Below are positions 1 to 8,001 of a DNA stretch of 64,000 nucleotides, in pieces; the first letter of the stretch is position 1, and each line of letters starts with the position of its first letter. The notes under the pieces were generated by a model. That model was not told the origin of the DNA and did no database searches. It saw only the letters and a program-made list of their open reading frames with translations. The position numbers and the translations under genes were made by a program. This stretch comes from Alphaproteobacteria bacterium (GTDB taxonomy: Bacteria; Pseudomonadota; Alphaproteobacteria; Micropepsales; Micropepsaceae), in NCBI GenBank assembly GCA_020852655.1, contig JADZAI010000109.1, forward strand, positions 37,217 to 101,216. The letters run 5' to 3'.

Positions 1-21
1 TTTGCCAGCCCCGGACAGCCG

Positions 22-49
22 AAGGGCGCCGGTTGCCCGACGCCCTTTT
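22..49 (+). terminator. terminator-like hairpin at left edge
   Basis: A perfect 7-bp stem (AAGGGCG at 22-28, CGCCCTT at 41-47) with a 12-nt loop ends in TTTT on the plus strand. It lies just beyond the ctrA stop codon. The T run favours a plus-strand gene ending to the left of the window, but the stem could also end minus-strand ctrA transcription. There is no T tract on the minus strand. Confidence 0.5.
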
Positions 50-71
50 GCTGCCCCAGGTCTGACTGCCG

Positions 72-770
72 TCAGGCCGCCTTGTCGGCCGCCGCCGGCG
101 GGTCGCGCAGCACATAACCGCGACCCCAGACCGTCTCGATGTAGTTGTCGCCTTCGGTCGCCATCGCCAGCTTCTTGCGCAGCTTGCAGATGAAGACGTC
201 GATGATCTTCAGTTCGGGCTCGTCCATGCCGCCGTAGAGGTGGTTCAGGAACATTTCCTTGGTCAGGGTCGTGCCCTTGCGGAGCGAGAGCAGCTCCAGC
301 ATCTGGTATTCCTTGCCCGTCAGGTGCACGCGGCTGCCCTGGACTTCGACCGTCTTGGTGTCGAGGTTGACAGTGAGCTTGCCGGTGTTGATGACCGACT
401 GGCTGTGGCCCTTCGAGCGGCGCACGATTGCGTGGATGCGCGCAACGAGCTCATCCTTGTGGAAGGGTTTCGTCAGGTAATCGTCAGCGCCGACGCCGAG
501 GCCCTTGACCTTGTTCTCGATGGTCGAGGTGCCCGACAGGATGAGGATCGGTGTCTGCACCTTGGCGACGCGGAGCTGCTTCAGCACCTCGAAACCGCTC
601 ATGTCCGGCAGGTTCAGGTCGAGCAGGATAATGTCGTAGTCGTAGAGCTTGCCGAGATCGACGCCCTCTTCACCGAGATCGGTGGTGTAGATGTTGAAGC
701 CTTCGGACTTGAGCATCAGATCGATGCTCTGGGCCATGGCGCTGTCGTCTTCGATCAACAGGACTCGCAT
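72..770 (-). CDS. ctrA: cell-cycle response regulator CtrA
   Basis: OmpR-type response regulator of 232 aa. The receiver (about 1-115) has the acidic pair at E7/D8/D9, phospho-acceptor D51 and the KPFH lysine. The winged-helix DNA-binding domain (about 125-225) carries the very conserved [10 protein letters not shown] and VWGRGYV segments of CtrA. In the family, CtrA~P binds TTAA-N7-TTAA sites to activate flagellar, pilus and division genes and to block replication initiation. The protein ends in Ala-Ala, like the ClpXP-recognised C-terminus of Caulobacter CtrA. The ATG at 770 is chosen because the protein then begins MRVLLIEDD, exactly as in the family; an upstream in-frame start would add seven unrelated residues. 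It diverges from fliI, and a perfect CtrA box lies in the shared upstream region. Confidence 0.97.
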   Translation of the reverse strand: MRVLLIEDDSAMAQSIDLMLKSEGFNIYTTDLGEEGVDLGKLYDYDIILLDLNLPDMSGFEVLKQLRVAKVQTPILILSGTSTIENKVKGLGVGADDYLTKPFHKDELVARIHAIVRRSKGHSQSVINTGKLTVNLDTKTVEVQGSRVHLTGKEYQMLELLSLRKGTTLTKEMFLNHLYGGMDEPELKIIDVFICKLRKKLAMATEGDNYIETVWGRGYVLRDPPAAADKAA

Positions 771-900
771 CGTCTCGCTGCCCCCCGGCAAGCGCGGCTT
801 CGCGCTGGGCCACGTGGTGTGGTTAACGGATCACATTGGACGCTACGGACAAAAGGTTAACGAAAACTAAGCTGTCCGCAAGCCCATAGGTTTTTGTTTC

Positions 901-940
901 GACTCAAATGCTTAGAAGCCCTTCCTTAAAGTGGTATTAA
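901..940. promoter_or_regulatory. CtrA box and GANTC site between ctrA and fliI
   Basis: A perfect TTAA-N7-TTAA site (926-940) and a GANTC methylation site (GACTC, 901-905) lie between divergent ctrA and fliI. Read toward ctrA, a fair -10 (TCTAAG, reverse complement of 911-916) follows the box. This would put the start near the GANTC site with a leader of about 130 nt, resembling an autoregulated, CcrM-sensitive ctrA promoter. Read toward fliI, the box sits only 13 bp before the ATG at 953 with no clear -10. Which gene it serves is inferred. A further GTTAAC half site lies near 856-861. Confidence 0.65.
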
Positions 941-952
941 CCGGCCGGGGCG

Positions 953-2368
953 ATGCATCCGACGCACGGGGTCATGATTAACGCGTCCTTAAAGGGCGCC
1001 GCGCACAGTCCCCGCAGCAATGGCCGGATTTCCGTGAGCGCTCTTCTCGACAGCCTGCGTGCCGTGCCGGAATGGACCGTTTTCGGCCGCGTCACGGCGA
1101 TCCAGGGATTGATGGTCGAAGTCTCCTTTGGCCTGCCGTCGCTGGCCGTCGGGGCCCGCGTGATCATCGACGGGATGCAGGGCGAGCATGTGCCCTGCGA
1201 GGTCGTCGGCTTCCGCAATGGCCGTGCGCTCTGCCTGCCGTTCAAGGCGCTCGACGGCATCCGCATGGGATGCCGCGCGACGATGGAAGAGGGCGCGCAG
1301 TTCGTCTTTCCGAGCAATGGCTGGCTCGGCCGCGTGGTCGACGGCTTCGGCCGGCCGCTCGATGGCGGCCGGCCCATTCCGCAAGGCGAAGTGCCGTGCG
1401 CGCTGCGGGCGCTGCCGCCGCCTGCGCATAGCCGTTCGCGCGTCGGCGAGCGGCTCGATCTCGGCGTACGAGTGATCAACAGCTTCGCCACCTGCTGCCG
1501 CGGCCAGCGCATGGGCATCTTCGCCGGCTCGGGGGTCGGCAAGTCGGTGCTGCTGTCGATGATGGCGCGCTACACCGAGGCCGATGTCATCATCATCGGC
1601 CTGATCGGCGAACGCGGCCGTGAGGTGAAGGAATTCCTCGAGGAAGACCTTGGGCCTGAGGGCCTGAAGCGCGCCGTCTGCGTCGTCTCGACCTCGGACG
1701 AGCCGGCGCTGATGCGGCGCCAGGCGGCCTATCTGACGCTGACCTTGGCCGAATATTTCCGCGACCAGGGCCTCAACGTCCTCTGTCTCATGGATTCGGT
1801 TACCCGCTTCGCCATGGCACAGCGCGAGATCGGCCTGTCCTCCGGAGAGCCGCCGGCCGCCAAGGGCTACACCCCGACCGTCTTCTCCGAGCTGCCCCGT
1901 CTGCTGGAGCGCGCCGGCCCCGGCGAGGAGGGCGGCGGGAGCATTACGGGCCTTTTCACGGTCCTCGTCGAAGGCGACGACCACAACGAACCGATCGCCG
2001 ACGCCGTCCGCGGCATCCTCGACGGCCATATCGTGCTCGACCGGCGGATCGCCGAGCGCGGGCGTTTTCCGGCCGTGAACGTGCTCCGTTCGGTCTCGCG
2101 CACCATGCCCGCCTGCAATCCGCCGGAGCAGCAGGAGCTGATCACCGAAGCGCGCCGCTCCATGGCGCTCTATGACGACATGGCGGAGCTGATCCGGCTC
2201 GGCGCGTACAAGGCCGGGACCGATCCTGAACTCGACAAGGCCATCCGCCTGCAACCGGCGCTCGAAGCCTTCATGGCCCAGGGACGTACGGAGCCCGCAT
2301 CGCTCGGCACGTCCTTTGCTGACCTCGCCAGTGTGCTGAAATCTGGTCAGGGCGAGGGGCGCCGATGA
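953..2368 (+). CDS. fliI: flagellum-specific ATPase FliI
   Basis: ATPase of the flagellar type III export apparatus, related to F1-beta. Walker A AGSGVGKS is at 191-198, followed by the ERGREV and [17 protein letters not shown] segments that mark FliI/YscN ATPases. FliI acts at the cytoplasmic base of the basal body with FliH and FliJ; fliJ follows with an ATGA overlap. The start is uncertain: ATG 953 gives 471 aa, ATG 974 gives 464, and GTG 1034 gives 444 aa, nearer the usual family length. The first 27 residues look unconserved and the Shine-Dalgarno at 953 is weak, so the GTG is possible. The core is unambiguous. Confidence 0.95.
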   Translation: MHPTHGVMINASLKGAAHSPRSNGRISVSALLDSLRAVPEWTVFGRVTAIQGLMVEVSFGLPSLAVGARVIIDGMQGEHVPCEVVGFRNGRALCLPFKALDGIRMGCRATMEEGAQFVFPSNGWLGRVVDGFGRPLDGGRPIPQGEVPCALRALPPPAHSRSRVGERLDLGVRVINSFATCCRGQRMGIFAGSGVGKSVLLSMMARYTEADVIIIGLIGERGREVKEFLEEDLGPEGLKRAVCVVSTSDEPALMRRQAAYLTLTLAEYFRDQGLNVLCLMDSVTRFAMAQREIGLSSGEPPAAKGYTPTVFSELPRLLERAGPGEEGGGSITGLFTVLVEGDDHNEPIADAVRGILDGHIVLDRRIAERGRFPAVNVLRSVSRTMPACNPPEQQELITEARRSMALYDDMAELIRLGAYKAGTDPELDKAIRLQPALEAFMAQGRTEPASLGTSFADLASVLKSGQGEGRR

Positions 2369-2793
2369 AATCCCGCGATACGCTGCTGAAACTCTACAAA
2401 TTCCGCGTCGACGAGGCGAAAACCCGCCTGCACGGCTTCGAACAGATGCGTGCCGATATGACACGCAAGATCGTGGAGCTCGAAGGCCACCTCTCGGAGG
2501 AAAGCCGGCGCGCCACCGAGAACGAGATCGGGCGCTTCGCCTATCCCTCCTTCGCCAAATCCATCCGCGAGCGGAAGGACAAGCTGAACGCCTCCGTGCT
2601 CGAGGTCGAACGCTCGATCGCCGAGGCGCGCATCGCGCTGCACGAGGCCTTCCAGGATCTCAAGAAGCTCGAACTCGCCGAGGAGTCACGCCAGCGGCGC
2701 GAGAGCGAGCATCTGGCACATGTCGAGCGCACCGACGCAGACGAGCGCAGCATCCAGCGCTACATCCGCGCCCAGGCCGGCGAGCGGCGCTAG
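2365..2793 (+). CDS. fliJ: flagellar export protein FliJ
   Basis: Small (142 aa), highly charged, helical protein with long predicted coiled-coil stretches and few hydrophobic segments. It starts within the fliI stop (ATGA), so it is translationally coupled to fliI. FliJ is the central-stalk-like component of the FliI ATPase ring and escorts export chaperones. Sequence conservation in FliJ is low, so the call rests on size, coiled-coil character and position. Its stop overlaps by 4 bp the stop of the convergent glyoxalase gene. Confidence 0.85.
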   Translation: MKSRDTLLKLYKFRVDEAKTRLHGFEQMRADMTRKIVELEGHLSEESRRATENEIGRFAYPSFAKSIRERKDKLNASVLEVERSIAEARIALHEAFQDLKKLELAEESRQRRESEHLAHVERTDADERSIQRYIRAQAGERR

Positions 2794-3197
2794 GCGCGCT
2801 CGCTGAAGGTCAGCTCGACCGGCACGCCGTCGGGATCGGTCAGGAAAATCTGGCGCTGTCCCAGCAGCGGCACGCGGCGTTCGTCATAGTCGATGCCGTG
2901 CGCCGCAAGACGGGCGCGAGCGGCCGGCCAGTCGCTCGCATCGAACGCCACATGGTCCAGCCGCGCCGCACCTCCGACACGCCGCCCGAGATAGGCAGCG
3001 ACCGCTGCATCGTCCCGCTCGCCACCGATCAGATGGACCGTGCCGAAGGGCTCGTCGCCGGCGTAGAGCCAACAGCCGGGAAACGGGAAGGGCGGTCGCG
3101 GCCCTGCCCGCAGGCCCAGCACCTCCTCATAGAAGCGGCGGGCGGCGGCGAGGTCGCAGGTGCGGACCGAATAATGGGCGAGACGGCGGATCGCCAT
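2790..3197 (-). CDS. VOC-family glyoxalase/dioxygenase-like protein
   Basis: 135-aa vicinal-oxygen-chelate protein built from two beta-alpha-beta-beta-beta halves: RLAHYSVRTCDLAAARRFYE at the start, then LDHVAFDASDW, then a C-terminal TDPDGVPVELTF. Candidate metal ligands are H8, the mid-protein His of LDHVAF and the Glu of PVELTF. The family covers lyases, epimerases and ring-cleavage dioxygenases, so the substrate cannot be read. The start lies 3 bp after the OYE gene's stop, so the two are probably one transcript acting on a common small molecule. Confidence 0.8.
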   Translation of the reverse strand: MAIRRLAHYSVRTCDLAAARRFYEEVLGLRAGPRPPFPFPGCWLYAGDEPFGTVHLIGGERDDAAVAAYLGRRVGGAARLDHVAFDASDWPAARARLAAHGIDYDERRVPLLGQRQIFLTDPDGVPVELTFSERA

Positions 3198-3200
3198 GGC

Positions 3201-4457
3201 TCAGCCGGCGCGCCGGTTTGCACGGTGGCGGAGCAGGGCGTCGGTCACGCCCTGCTCCAGCGCGGGAAAGCCCGCCGCTGCGGCAGCGCCGGTCATCGTC
3301 AGGTCTGGGTCGAGCCCATCGCCCATGCGCTCCATCTGCATGTTGAACCAGGGCAACAGATCAAAGAGATCGAGCGCTACTTCCGGCGCTTGGGCGCGGT
3401 CGATCGTGCCAGCCAGTAGCTTGGCCGGGGTCAGCGGGTCGGCGATCAGCGGGCGGCCCAGTCCGACGACATCGAGTTCGCCGGCCGCGAGGGCGGCCTC
3501 CATCGTGGCGCGCGTCCGGAAGCCGCCGGTCACCATCACGGGCATCCGGGCGACGCGCCGGACGTCGCCCGCGAAGGCGATGAAATAGGCCTCGCGCTTT
3601 GCTGTGCTCTCGCGCGCGCCATCGACACCCTGGTCCTTCACGGCGACGCCGACGACCTTGGGCTGTTCCATCGAGCCGCCGGACAGCTCCAGGAGGTCGA
3701 GCGTTGAGTCGTTCAGCCAGCCGACCACCCGCAGGCACTCCGCATGCGTGAAGCCGCCGCGCAGGAAGTCGGAGGCATTGAGCTTGAGGCCGATCGGCAC
3801 CGCGGGCCCGACGACTGCACGCACCGCCGCGATCGCCGCCAGCGGGAAGCGGGCACGTTTCTCCAATGTGCCGCCCCAGCGATCAGAGCGCCGATTGGTT
3901 AGCGGGCTGAGGAATTGCGAGATGAGATAGCCGTGCGCGCCATGTAGCGCGATCCCTGTGAACCCGGCCTTGATCGCGAGGCGCGCCGAAACGGCGAAGC
4001 GGTTGACGGCGTCTTCGATCTCCGCCTCGGTCATCGCCCGGGGCCGCGCGAAGCTGAGGCCGGCGCCGCGCAGGACTTCGAGCTGGACATCGGAGGGCGA
4101 CAGCGGTTCGGGGTTGATCGCGGCGGACACCTGCCGACCGGTATGACCGAGTTGCGCCCAAATCTCTGCACCGCCCGATCTCGCTGCCGCGGTCAGCGTC
4201 TCCAGCGCGGCGAGGCCGCTTTCATCCTCCAGGACCACATTGCCCGGGCGCTCCAAGTGCCAGGGATCGACCTGGATGTTGCCGGAGAGGAGCAGGCCGG
4301 CGCCTGATCCCGCCCAGCGACGATAGAGTTCGGTCAGCCGCGGGGTCGCGTGGTTGGCGGCGTCGGCCATGCCCTCGCTCATCGCCGCCTTGGCGATCCG
4401 GTTGGCGAGGACGACACCGCAGGGAAGCGTCAGTGGCTGGGCAAGGGGTGAGGTCAT
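3201..4457 (-). CDS. Old Yellow Enzyme-family NADH:flavin oxidoreductase
   Basis: 418-aa FMN-dependent TIM-barrel oxidoreductase. The family signature (HGAHGYLISQFLSPLTNRR, DRWGG) and a C-terminal GGFRTR / GLGRPLIADP phosphate-binding region are visible. Members reduce activated C=C bonds or act as dienoyl-CoA or trimethylamine-dehydrogenase-like enzymes; this one lacks the extra FAD/4Fe-4S domains, since it ends soon after the barrel. The ATG at 4457 is chosen because GGAGA lies about 6 nt upstream; a longer frame would start at 4469 or beyond. It is divergent from a LysR gene 94 bp away, the usual arrangement for a LysR-controlled target, and is followed directly by the glyoxalase-like gene. 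Confidence 0.88.
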   Translation of the reverse strand: MTSPLAQPLTLPCGVVLANRIAKAAMSEGMADAANHATPRLTELYRRWAGSGAGLLLSGNIQVDPWHLERPGNVVLEDESGLAALETLTAAARSGGAEIWAQLGHTGRQVSAAINPEPLSPSDVQLEVLRGAGLSFARPRAMTEAEIEDAVNRFAVSARLAIKAGFTGIALHGAHGYLISQFLSPLTNRRSDRWGGTLEKRARFPLAAIAAVRAVVGPAVPIGLKLNASDFLRGGFTHAECLRVVGWLNDSTLDLLELSGGSMEQPKVVGVAVKDQGVDGARESTAKREAYFIAFAGDVRRVARMPVMVTGGFRTRATMEAALAAGELDVVGLGRPLIADPLTPAKLLAGTIDRAQAPEVALDLFDLLPWFNMQMERMGDGLDPDLTMTGAAAAAGFPALEQGVTDALLRHRANRRAG

Positions 4458-4551
4458 GACGGTCTCCATCGAAGGCCGTCCGAACATGTTGCGCCGCGGG
4501 GATCGAGAGAATAGAGCACCTAGGACATAAATTCTTGAACCAAAGTTGAGA

Positions 4552-5475
4552 ATGCTAGACGATCTCGACGAGCTTCGGACCTTTGCACGTATCCTGGCCC
4601 GGGGCAGCCTTTCGGCGGCCGCGCGTGATCTGAATGTCGGCCTCGCGGTGGTCAGCAAGCGGCTGGCGTCGCTGGAACGCCGCGCCGGCCATCGGCTGAT
4701 CCAGCGCACGACACGCCGCCTGTCGCCGACGGACGAGGGCATTGCCCTGCTCGCGCATGTCGAACGGCTGCTGGAGGAATTGGCGGGTGCGGAGGATGGA
4801 CTGGCGCGCGGCCGGGCGGCGCCGCAGGGGCTACTGCGGGTGAGTGCGCCCATCACCTTCGGCCGCATCCATTTGCTGCCGCTCGCCGCCGAAATGGCTG
4901 CGGCCTATCCGGCGCTGTCGGTCGAAGTGCGGCTCGAGGATCGCCTTGTCGATCTGGTCGAGGAGCGCATCGATGTCGCGGTGCGGATTGGCCAGCCGCG
5001 CGACAGCTCGGCCATCCTGCACAGGCTCGCGGACAATCACCGCATCCTGGTCGCCGCGCCGGGCTATCTGAACCGGCGCGGCCACCCGGCGGTGCTCGCT
5101 GACCTCGCGCGGCACGACTGCATCTGCTTCGATGACGGCCGCGCGCCGTGGCGCCTGATCGGACCGGGCGGTGCCGTGGCAGAGATCGATCCGCCGGCGC
5201 GGCTTCGCAGCAATAGCGGCGATGCCGCCTTGGTGTGGGCGGTGGCCGGGCAGGGCATTATGCTGAAATCGATGGTGGACGTGATCGGCGACATTCGGGC
5301 CGGATGTCTGGAGCGGGTGCTGCTGGATTGGCAGAGCGAGGCCATGCCGGTCTATGCGCTGCTGCCGTCCGGCCGCCACGTCGCGACCAAGACGCGTAGT
5401 TTCCTCGAGGCTCTGAGCACACGCCTGCTCGTCGCGCTGCCCGATGTGACAGTCAGACGCCGAGCGCCGCGATAG
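4552..5475 (+). CDS. LysR-family transcriptional regulator
   Basis: 307-aa LysR regulator. An N-terminal winged HTH (about 1-60, DELRTFARILARGSLSAAARDL, slightly divergent in its second helix) is followed by a two-lobed substrate-binding domain with LRVSAPITFGRIHLLPL and the DVAVRIG segment typical of the CrgA/DmlR-like subgroup. It diverges from the OYE-glyoxalase pair, which it probably controls in response to their substrate. A TTG at 4546 is also in frame; the ATG at 4552 is preferred. Confidence 0.88.
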   Translation: MLDDLDELRTFARILARGSLSAAARDLNVGLAVVSKRLASLERRAGHRLIQRTTRRLSPTDEGIALLAHVERLLEELAGAEDGLARGRAAPQGLLRVSAPITFGRIHLLPLAAEMAAAYPALSVEVRLEDRLVDLVEERIDVAVRIGQPRDSSAILHRLADNHRILVAAPGYLNRRGHPAVLADLARHDCICFDDGRAPWRLIGPGGAVAEIDPPARLRSNSGDAALVWAVAGQGIMLKSMVDVIGDIRAGCLERVLLDWQSEAMPVYALLPSGRHVATKTRSFLEALSTRLLVALPDVTVRRRAPR

Positions 5476-5491
5476 CGCTGGCGTTGGCCCG

Positions 5492-7216
5492 CTACCAGCC
5501 GCGGCCGCCGCCGCCGCCGCCACCGCCGCCGGAGAAGCCGCCGCCGCCGGAGAAGCCGGACTTTTTGCCTGGGGGCGAAGCTGAGGAGGAGATCGCGCTG
5601 GTCATCGCGGTGGAGATGGAATTGGCGAGTGCCCCGGCGCCGATGCCGCTGAAGCGCCGGCCGGAATACCAGGCGGGGTGGTACTCGTAATTCGTGTTCG
5701 GTTCCTTGATGCGCATTTCGCGCTCGAAGGTCTCGCTCCAGGTGTGGTCGACATCGAGCGCGAGGGCGAAGGGGAGATATTTCTCGAAGAGCTGCGGCGT
5801 CATGTCGGGCGGGTTCAGGACCTCCCAGCGTTCCTTCTCGGCCGTATCGAGGAACATCTTGAAGCCGTCGATGCGGTCGCGAAGCGCCTGGCCGTCGTTC
5901 GTCGGCGCTTTCATGAGATTGATGAAGAAGCCGGTCATCGCGACGCCGCCGGCCACGGCCGCGCCGCCGACCCAGGGCGCGATGCCGTCTCCGGCGGTCG
6001 CCCAGATCAGCAGACCGGTGCCGGCCAGCAGCGCGAAGGCGAGGCCGATCGCGCCCTGGTTCTCGTGGAAGCTCTTGCCGACATGGCGCAACTGAAGCGC
6101 GTTCCTCATTACGTCGACCGCCGCCTTGATGCGCTGCCAGTTCTCCTGCTTCAGCTCGATCGTATCGCCCGCGGCGAAAAGCTGATCGTAGGCGAGGCGT
6201 TCGACGGGCGCGAGCGAAGACGCGCCGTCCGCCGAGCGGCTCAGCTTGTAGGTCTTGGAGAACCAGCCGGGATCCTCCTCGATCGTGAGCGCGCCTTTGA
6301 CCGCCATGTTGACGATGGAGGCGGCGAAGATCTTGTTGTCGAAGCCCATCTCGGCGAGGTAGCGCGCCTCGGCAGGTTCGATCGCGCCGGGCGGTTCGAA
6401 GAGCGGGATGATCGTACCGTGCTCCGGGTCCTTCCCCCAGCGGCGCCACGAGAGATACAGCATCCCCGCCGTCAGTCCCGAGCCGAGCAGGCCGATAAGC
6501 GCCGCTATATTGTCGGTGAGCCAGCGCCACAGATAGTCGCCGCCGCTCGGCTCGTCGACGAGGCCCTTGGGCCACTGGACGGCGATGGTCAGACCCTCAC
6601 GCACGCCGAGCGGCGCGGTCGTGCGGGCCGTCACCAGCCCCGGCGCCGCTTCCGAGATCGTCGCGTTCTTTTCGCTCGACCCATATTCGCCGGTGAAGAC
6701 CGCAAGTCGTGTCGGTCTCGCCCCTTCGGGCAGGTGCACGGTCGCGGACGCCTTGTCGATCGGGTAGATCCAGCCATTGCCGGTGACGTTGTAGTAGAAC
6801 TCGTCGCCCTCGGGGAAAAAGCCGAGCTGGAACGTCGTGCGGTATGTGATGACGTAGACATGCTCGCCGCGGCTGATCAGCACGTCGGGATTGCCGATGC
6901 GGATCTCGAGGCCGTTGCTGACGCTTTCGACCTGATGTTGATCGGGCTGGCCGTCGCGGGTGACGGAAAGAAGCTCGAAGCCGACTTCGACGGTGTCGCC
7001 GCGCTCGTCCTTATAGCGCGTGGGGAATTCGCGGATGATGCCGCGGCGGATCGAGCTGCCCTCGGCATTGATGCGGATCGTCTCGGTGACCGTGATGCTT
7101 GTGTCCTTCGCGATCGCGATGTCGCTGTCGAAGGATAAGATGCGCTCGCTCGCCTGTACGGGGAACGCCGCGAAGGCCAACGCAAGGAACGACAGGACAA
7201 GTGCGCGCAGGGTCAT
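5492..7216 (-). CDS. DUF2207 membrane protein, third paralogue
   Basis: 574-aa membrane protein. A signal peptide (about 1-22, ending FPVQAS) precedes an exported beta-rich DUF2207 domain (about 25-235, with ITVTETIRINAEG, RRGIIREFPTRY and YYNVTGNGWIYPID). Next come one TM segment near 240-265, a cytoplasmic domain, paired TM segments near 400-445, and a Gly-rich tail ending GGGGGGGGGRGW. Family function is unknown; members often sit with LemA. Its start overlaps the stop of the previous gene by ATGA, indicating translational coupling. It is homologous over most of its length to the 7995-9740 product. Confidence 0.85.
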   Translation of the reverse strand: MTLRALVLSFLALAFAAFPVQASERILSFDSDIAIAKDTSITVTETIRINAEGSSIRRGIIREFPTRYKDERGDTVEVGFELLSVTRDGQPDQHQVESVSNGLEIRIGNPDVLISRGEHVYVITYRTTFQLGFFPEGDEFYYNVTGNGWIYPIDKASATVHLPEGARPTRLAVFTGEYGSSEKNATISEAAPGLVTARTTAPLGVREGLTIAVQWPKGLVDEPSGGDYLWRWLTDNIAALIGLLGSGLTAGMLYLSWRRWGKDPEHGTIIPLFEPPGAIEPAEARYLAEMGFDNKIFAASIVNMAVKGALTIEEDPGWFSKTYKLSRSADGASSLAPVERLAYDQLFAAGDTIELKQENWQRIKAAVDVMRNALQLRHVGKSFHENQGAIGLAFALLAGTGLLIWATAGDGIAPWVGGAAVAGGVAMTGFFINLMKAPTNDGQALRDRIDGFKMFLDTAEKERWEVLNPPDMTPQLFEKYLPFALALDVDHTWSETFEREMRIKEPNTNYEYHPAWYSGRRFSGIGAGALANSISTAMTSAISSSASPPGKKSGFSGGGGFSGGGGGGGGGRGW

Positions 7217-8001
7217 AGGATGATCACGGCGAGTGGGAGGAGAATGACATAGCCGACAAGAACCAAAGGACCGACTGTTTCGTTTCTGGTCGCGCGTTGC
7301 GGCGCCGGTTCGGCCGGCCAGCGTATGAGGATCGTCAGACCGTTGCCCGCGGTGAGGGGAAGGCGGGCCTTGGCCTCTATCGTTCCGGCCTCGCGCTGGA
7401 CGATCCTGCCATCGCCGGCCGTTGAGCCGGGTGCGCCCGTGAAGAGCTTCAGCGTTGACGCCCTTGCACCATCAGGCAGGTGAATCGTCGCCGTCGCAGC
7501 GTCGATGCCGAACACCCATCCGTTGCCGGTGACGTTCCAATAGAGTTCGCGCATCGAACCGTCGGCCCTGACCTGGTCCGGCGCCCGATAGGTGATCTGG
7601 TAGGTCGCGTCGCCCTGAGCCAGCAGGCTTTCGGCACTTCCGATGCGGAGCTGCATCGATTCGGCGGTGACTTCGATGACGTAGGGCTCGTCGTGACCGT
7701 CGCGCGTCACGCTCAAGATCTGATAGCGCCGAGTCAATAGCGCGCCGTCCTGCGTCGTCGCCGCAAGCGAGAGGGCGCGAATGATGCCGCGCTTGATCCG
7801 CTCTCCCTTCACGCGGACCCGGATCGTCTCGATCACATGCAGGTCGCCGGTGCCGGCGACCGTAATGTCCGCGTCGAAGGCGAGGATGCGCTCGCCCGGT
7901 CCGGAGGCGAGCGGCGGGAAGTCGGACGCCGCGGACGGCGCCGCCAGCGCGAGCAGCGCAACGAGAAGCGCTGCGACGTTTCGAACGACGGCTCCTACCA
8001 T
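7213..8001 (-). CDS. short DUF2207 protein, exported half only
   Basis: 262 aa: signal peptide (about 1-25, ending APSAAS), one DUF2207 domain (ITVAGTGDLHVIETIRVRVKG, RRYQILSVTRDG, ELYWNVTGNGWVFGID) and a single C-terminal TM segment (VLVGYVILLPLAVIIL). It lacks the cytoplasmic domain, paired TM segments and Gly-rich tail of both neighbours. The reading frame is clean and keeps overlaps at both ends (7 bp upstream, ATGA downstream), so it looks like a maintained short paralogue rather than a decaying one. Confidence 0.8.
   Translation of the reverse strand: MVGAVVRNVAALLVALLALAAPSAASDFPPLASGPGERILAFDADITVAGTGDLHVIETIRVRVKGERIKRGIIRALSLAATTQDGALLTRRYQILSVTRDGHDEPYVIEVTAESMQLRIGSAESLLAQGDATYQITYRAPDQVRADGSMRELYWNVTGNGWVFGIDAATATIHLPDGARASTLKLFTGAPGSTAGDGRIVQREAGTIEAKARLPLTAGNGLTILIRWPAEPAPQRATRNETVGPLVLVGYVILLPLAVIIL

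Noticed and set aside
856..872. Second CtrA box between ctrA and fliI
   Set aside because: GTTAAC at 856-861 is followed after seven bases by TAAG, matching only half of the second TTAA; kept only as a half site.
7213..8001. Middle DUF2207 gene as a pseudogene
   Set aside because: The frame is uninterrupted, has a signal peptide and a terminal TM anchor, and keeps translational overlaps at both ends.
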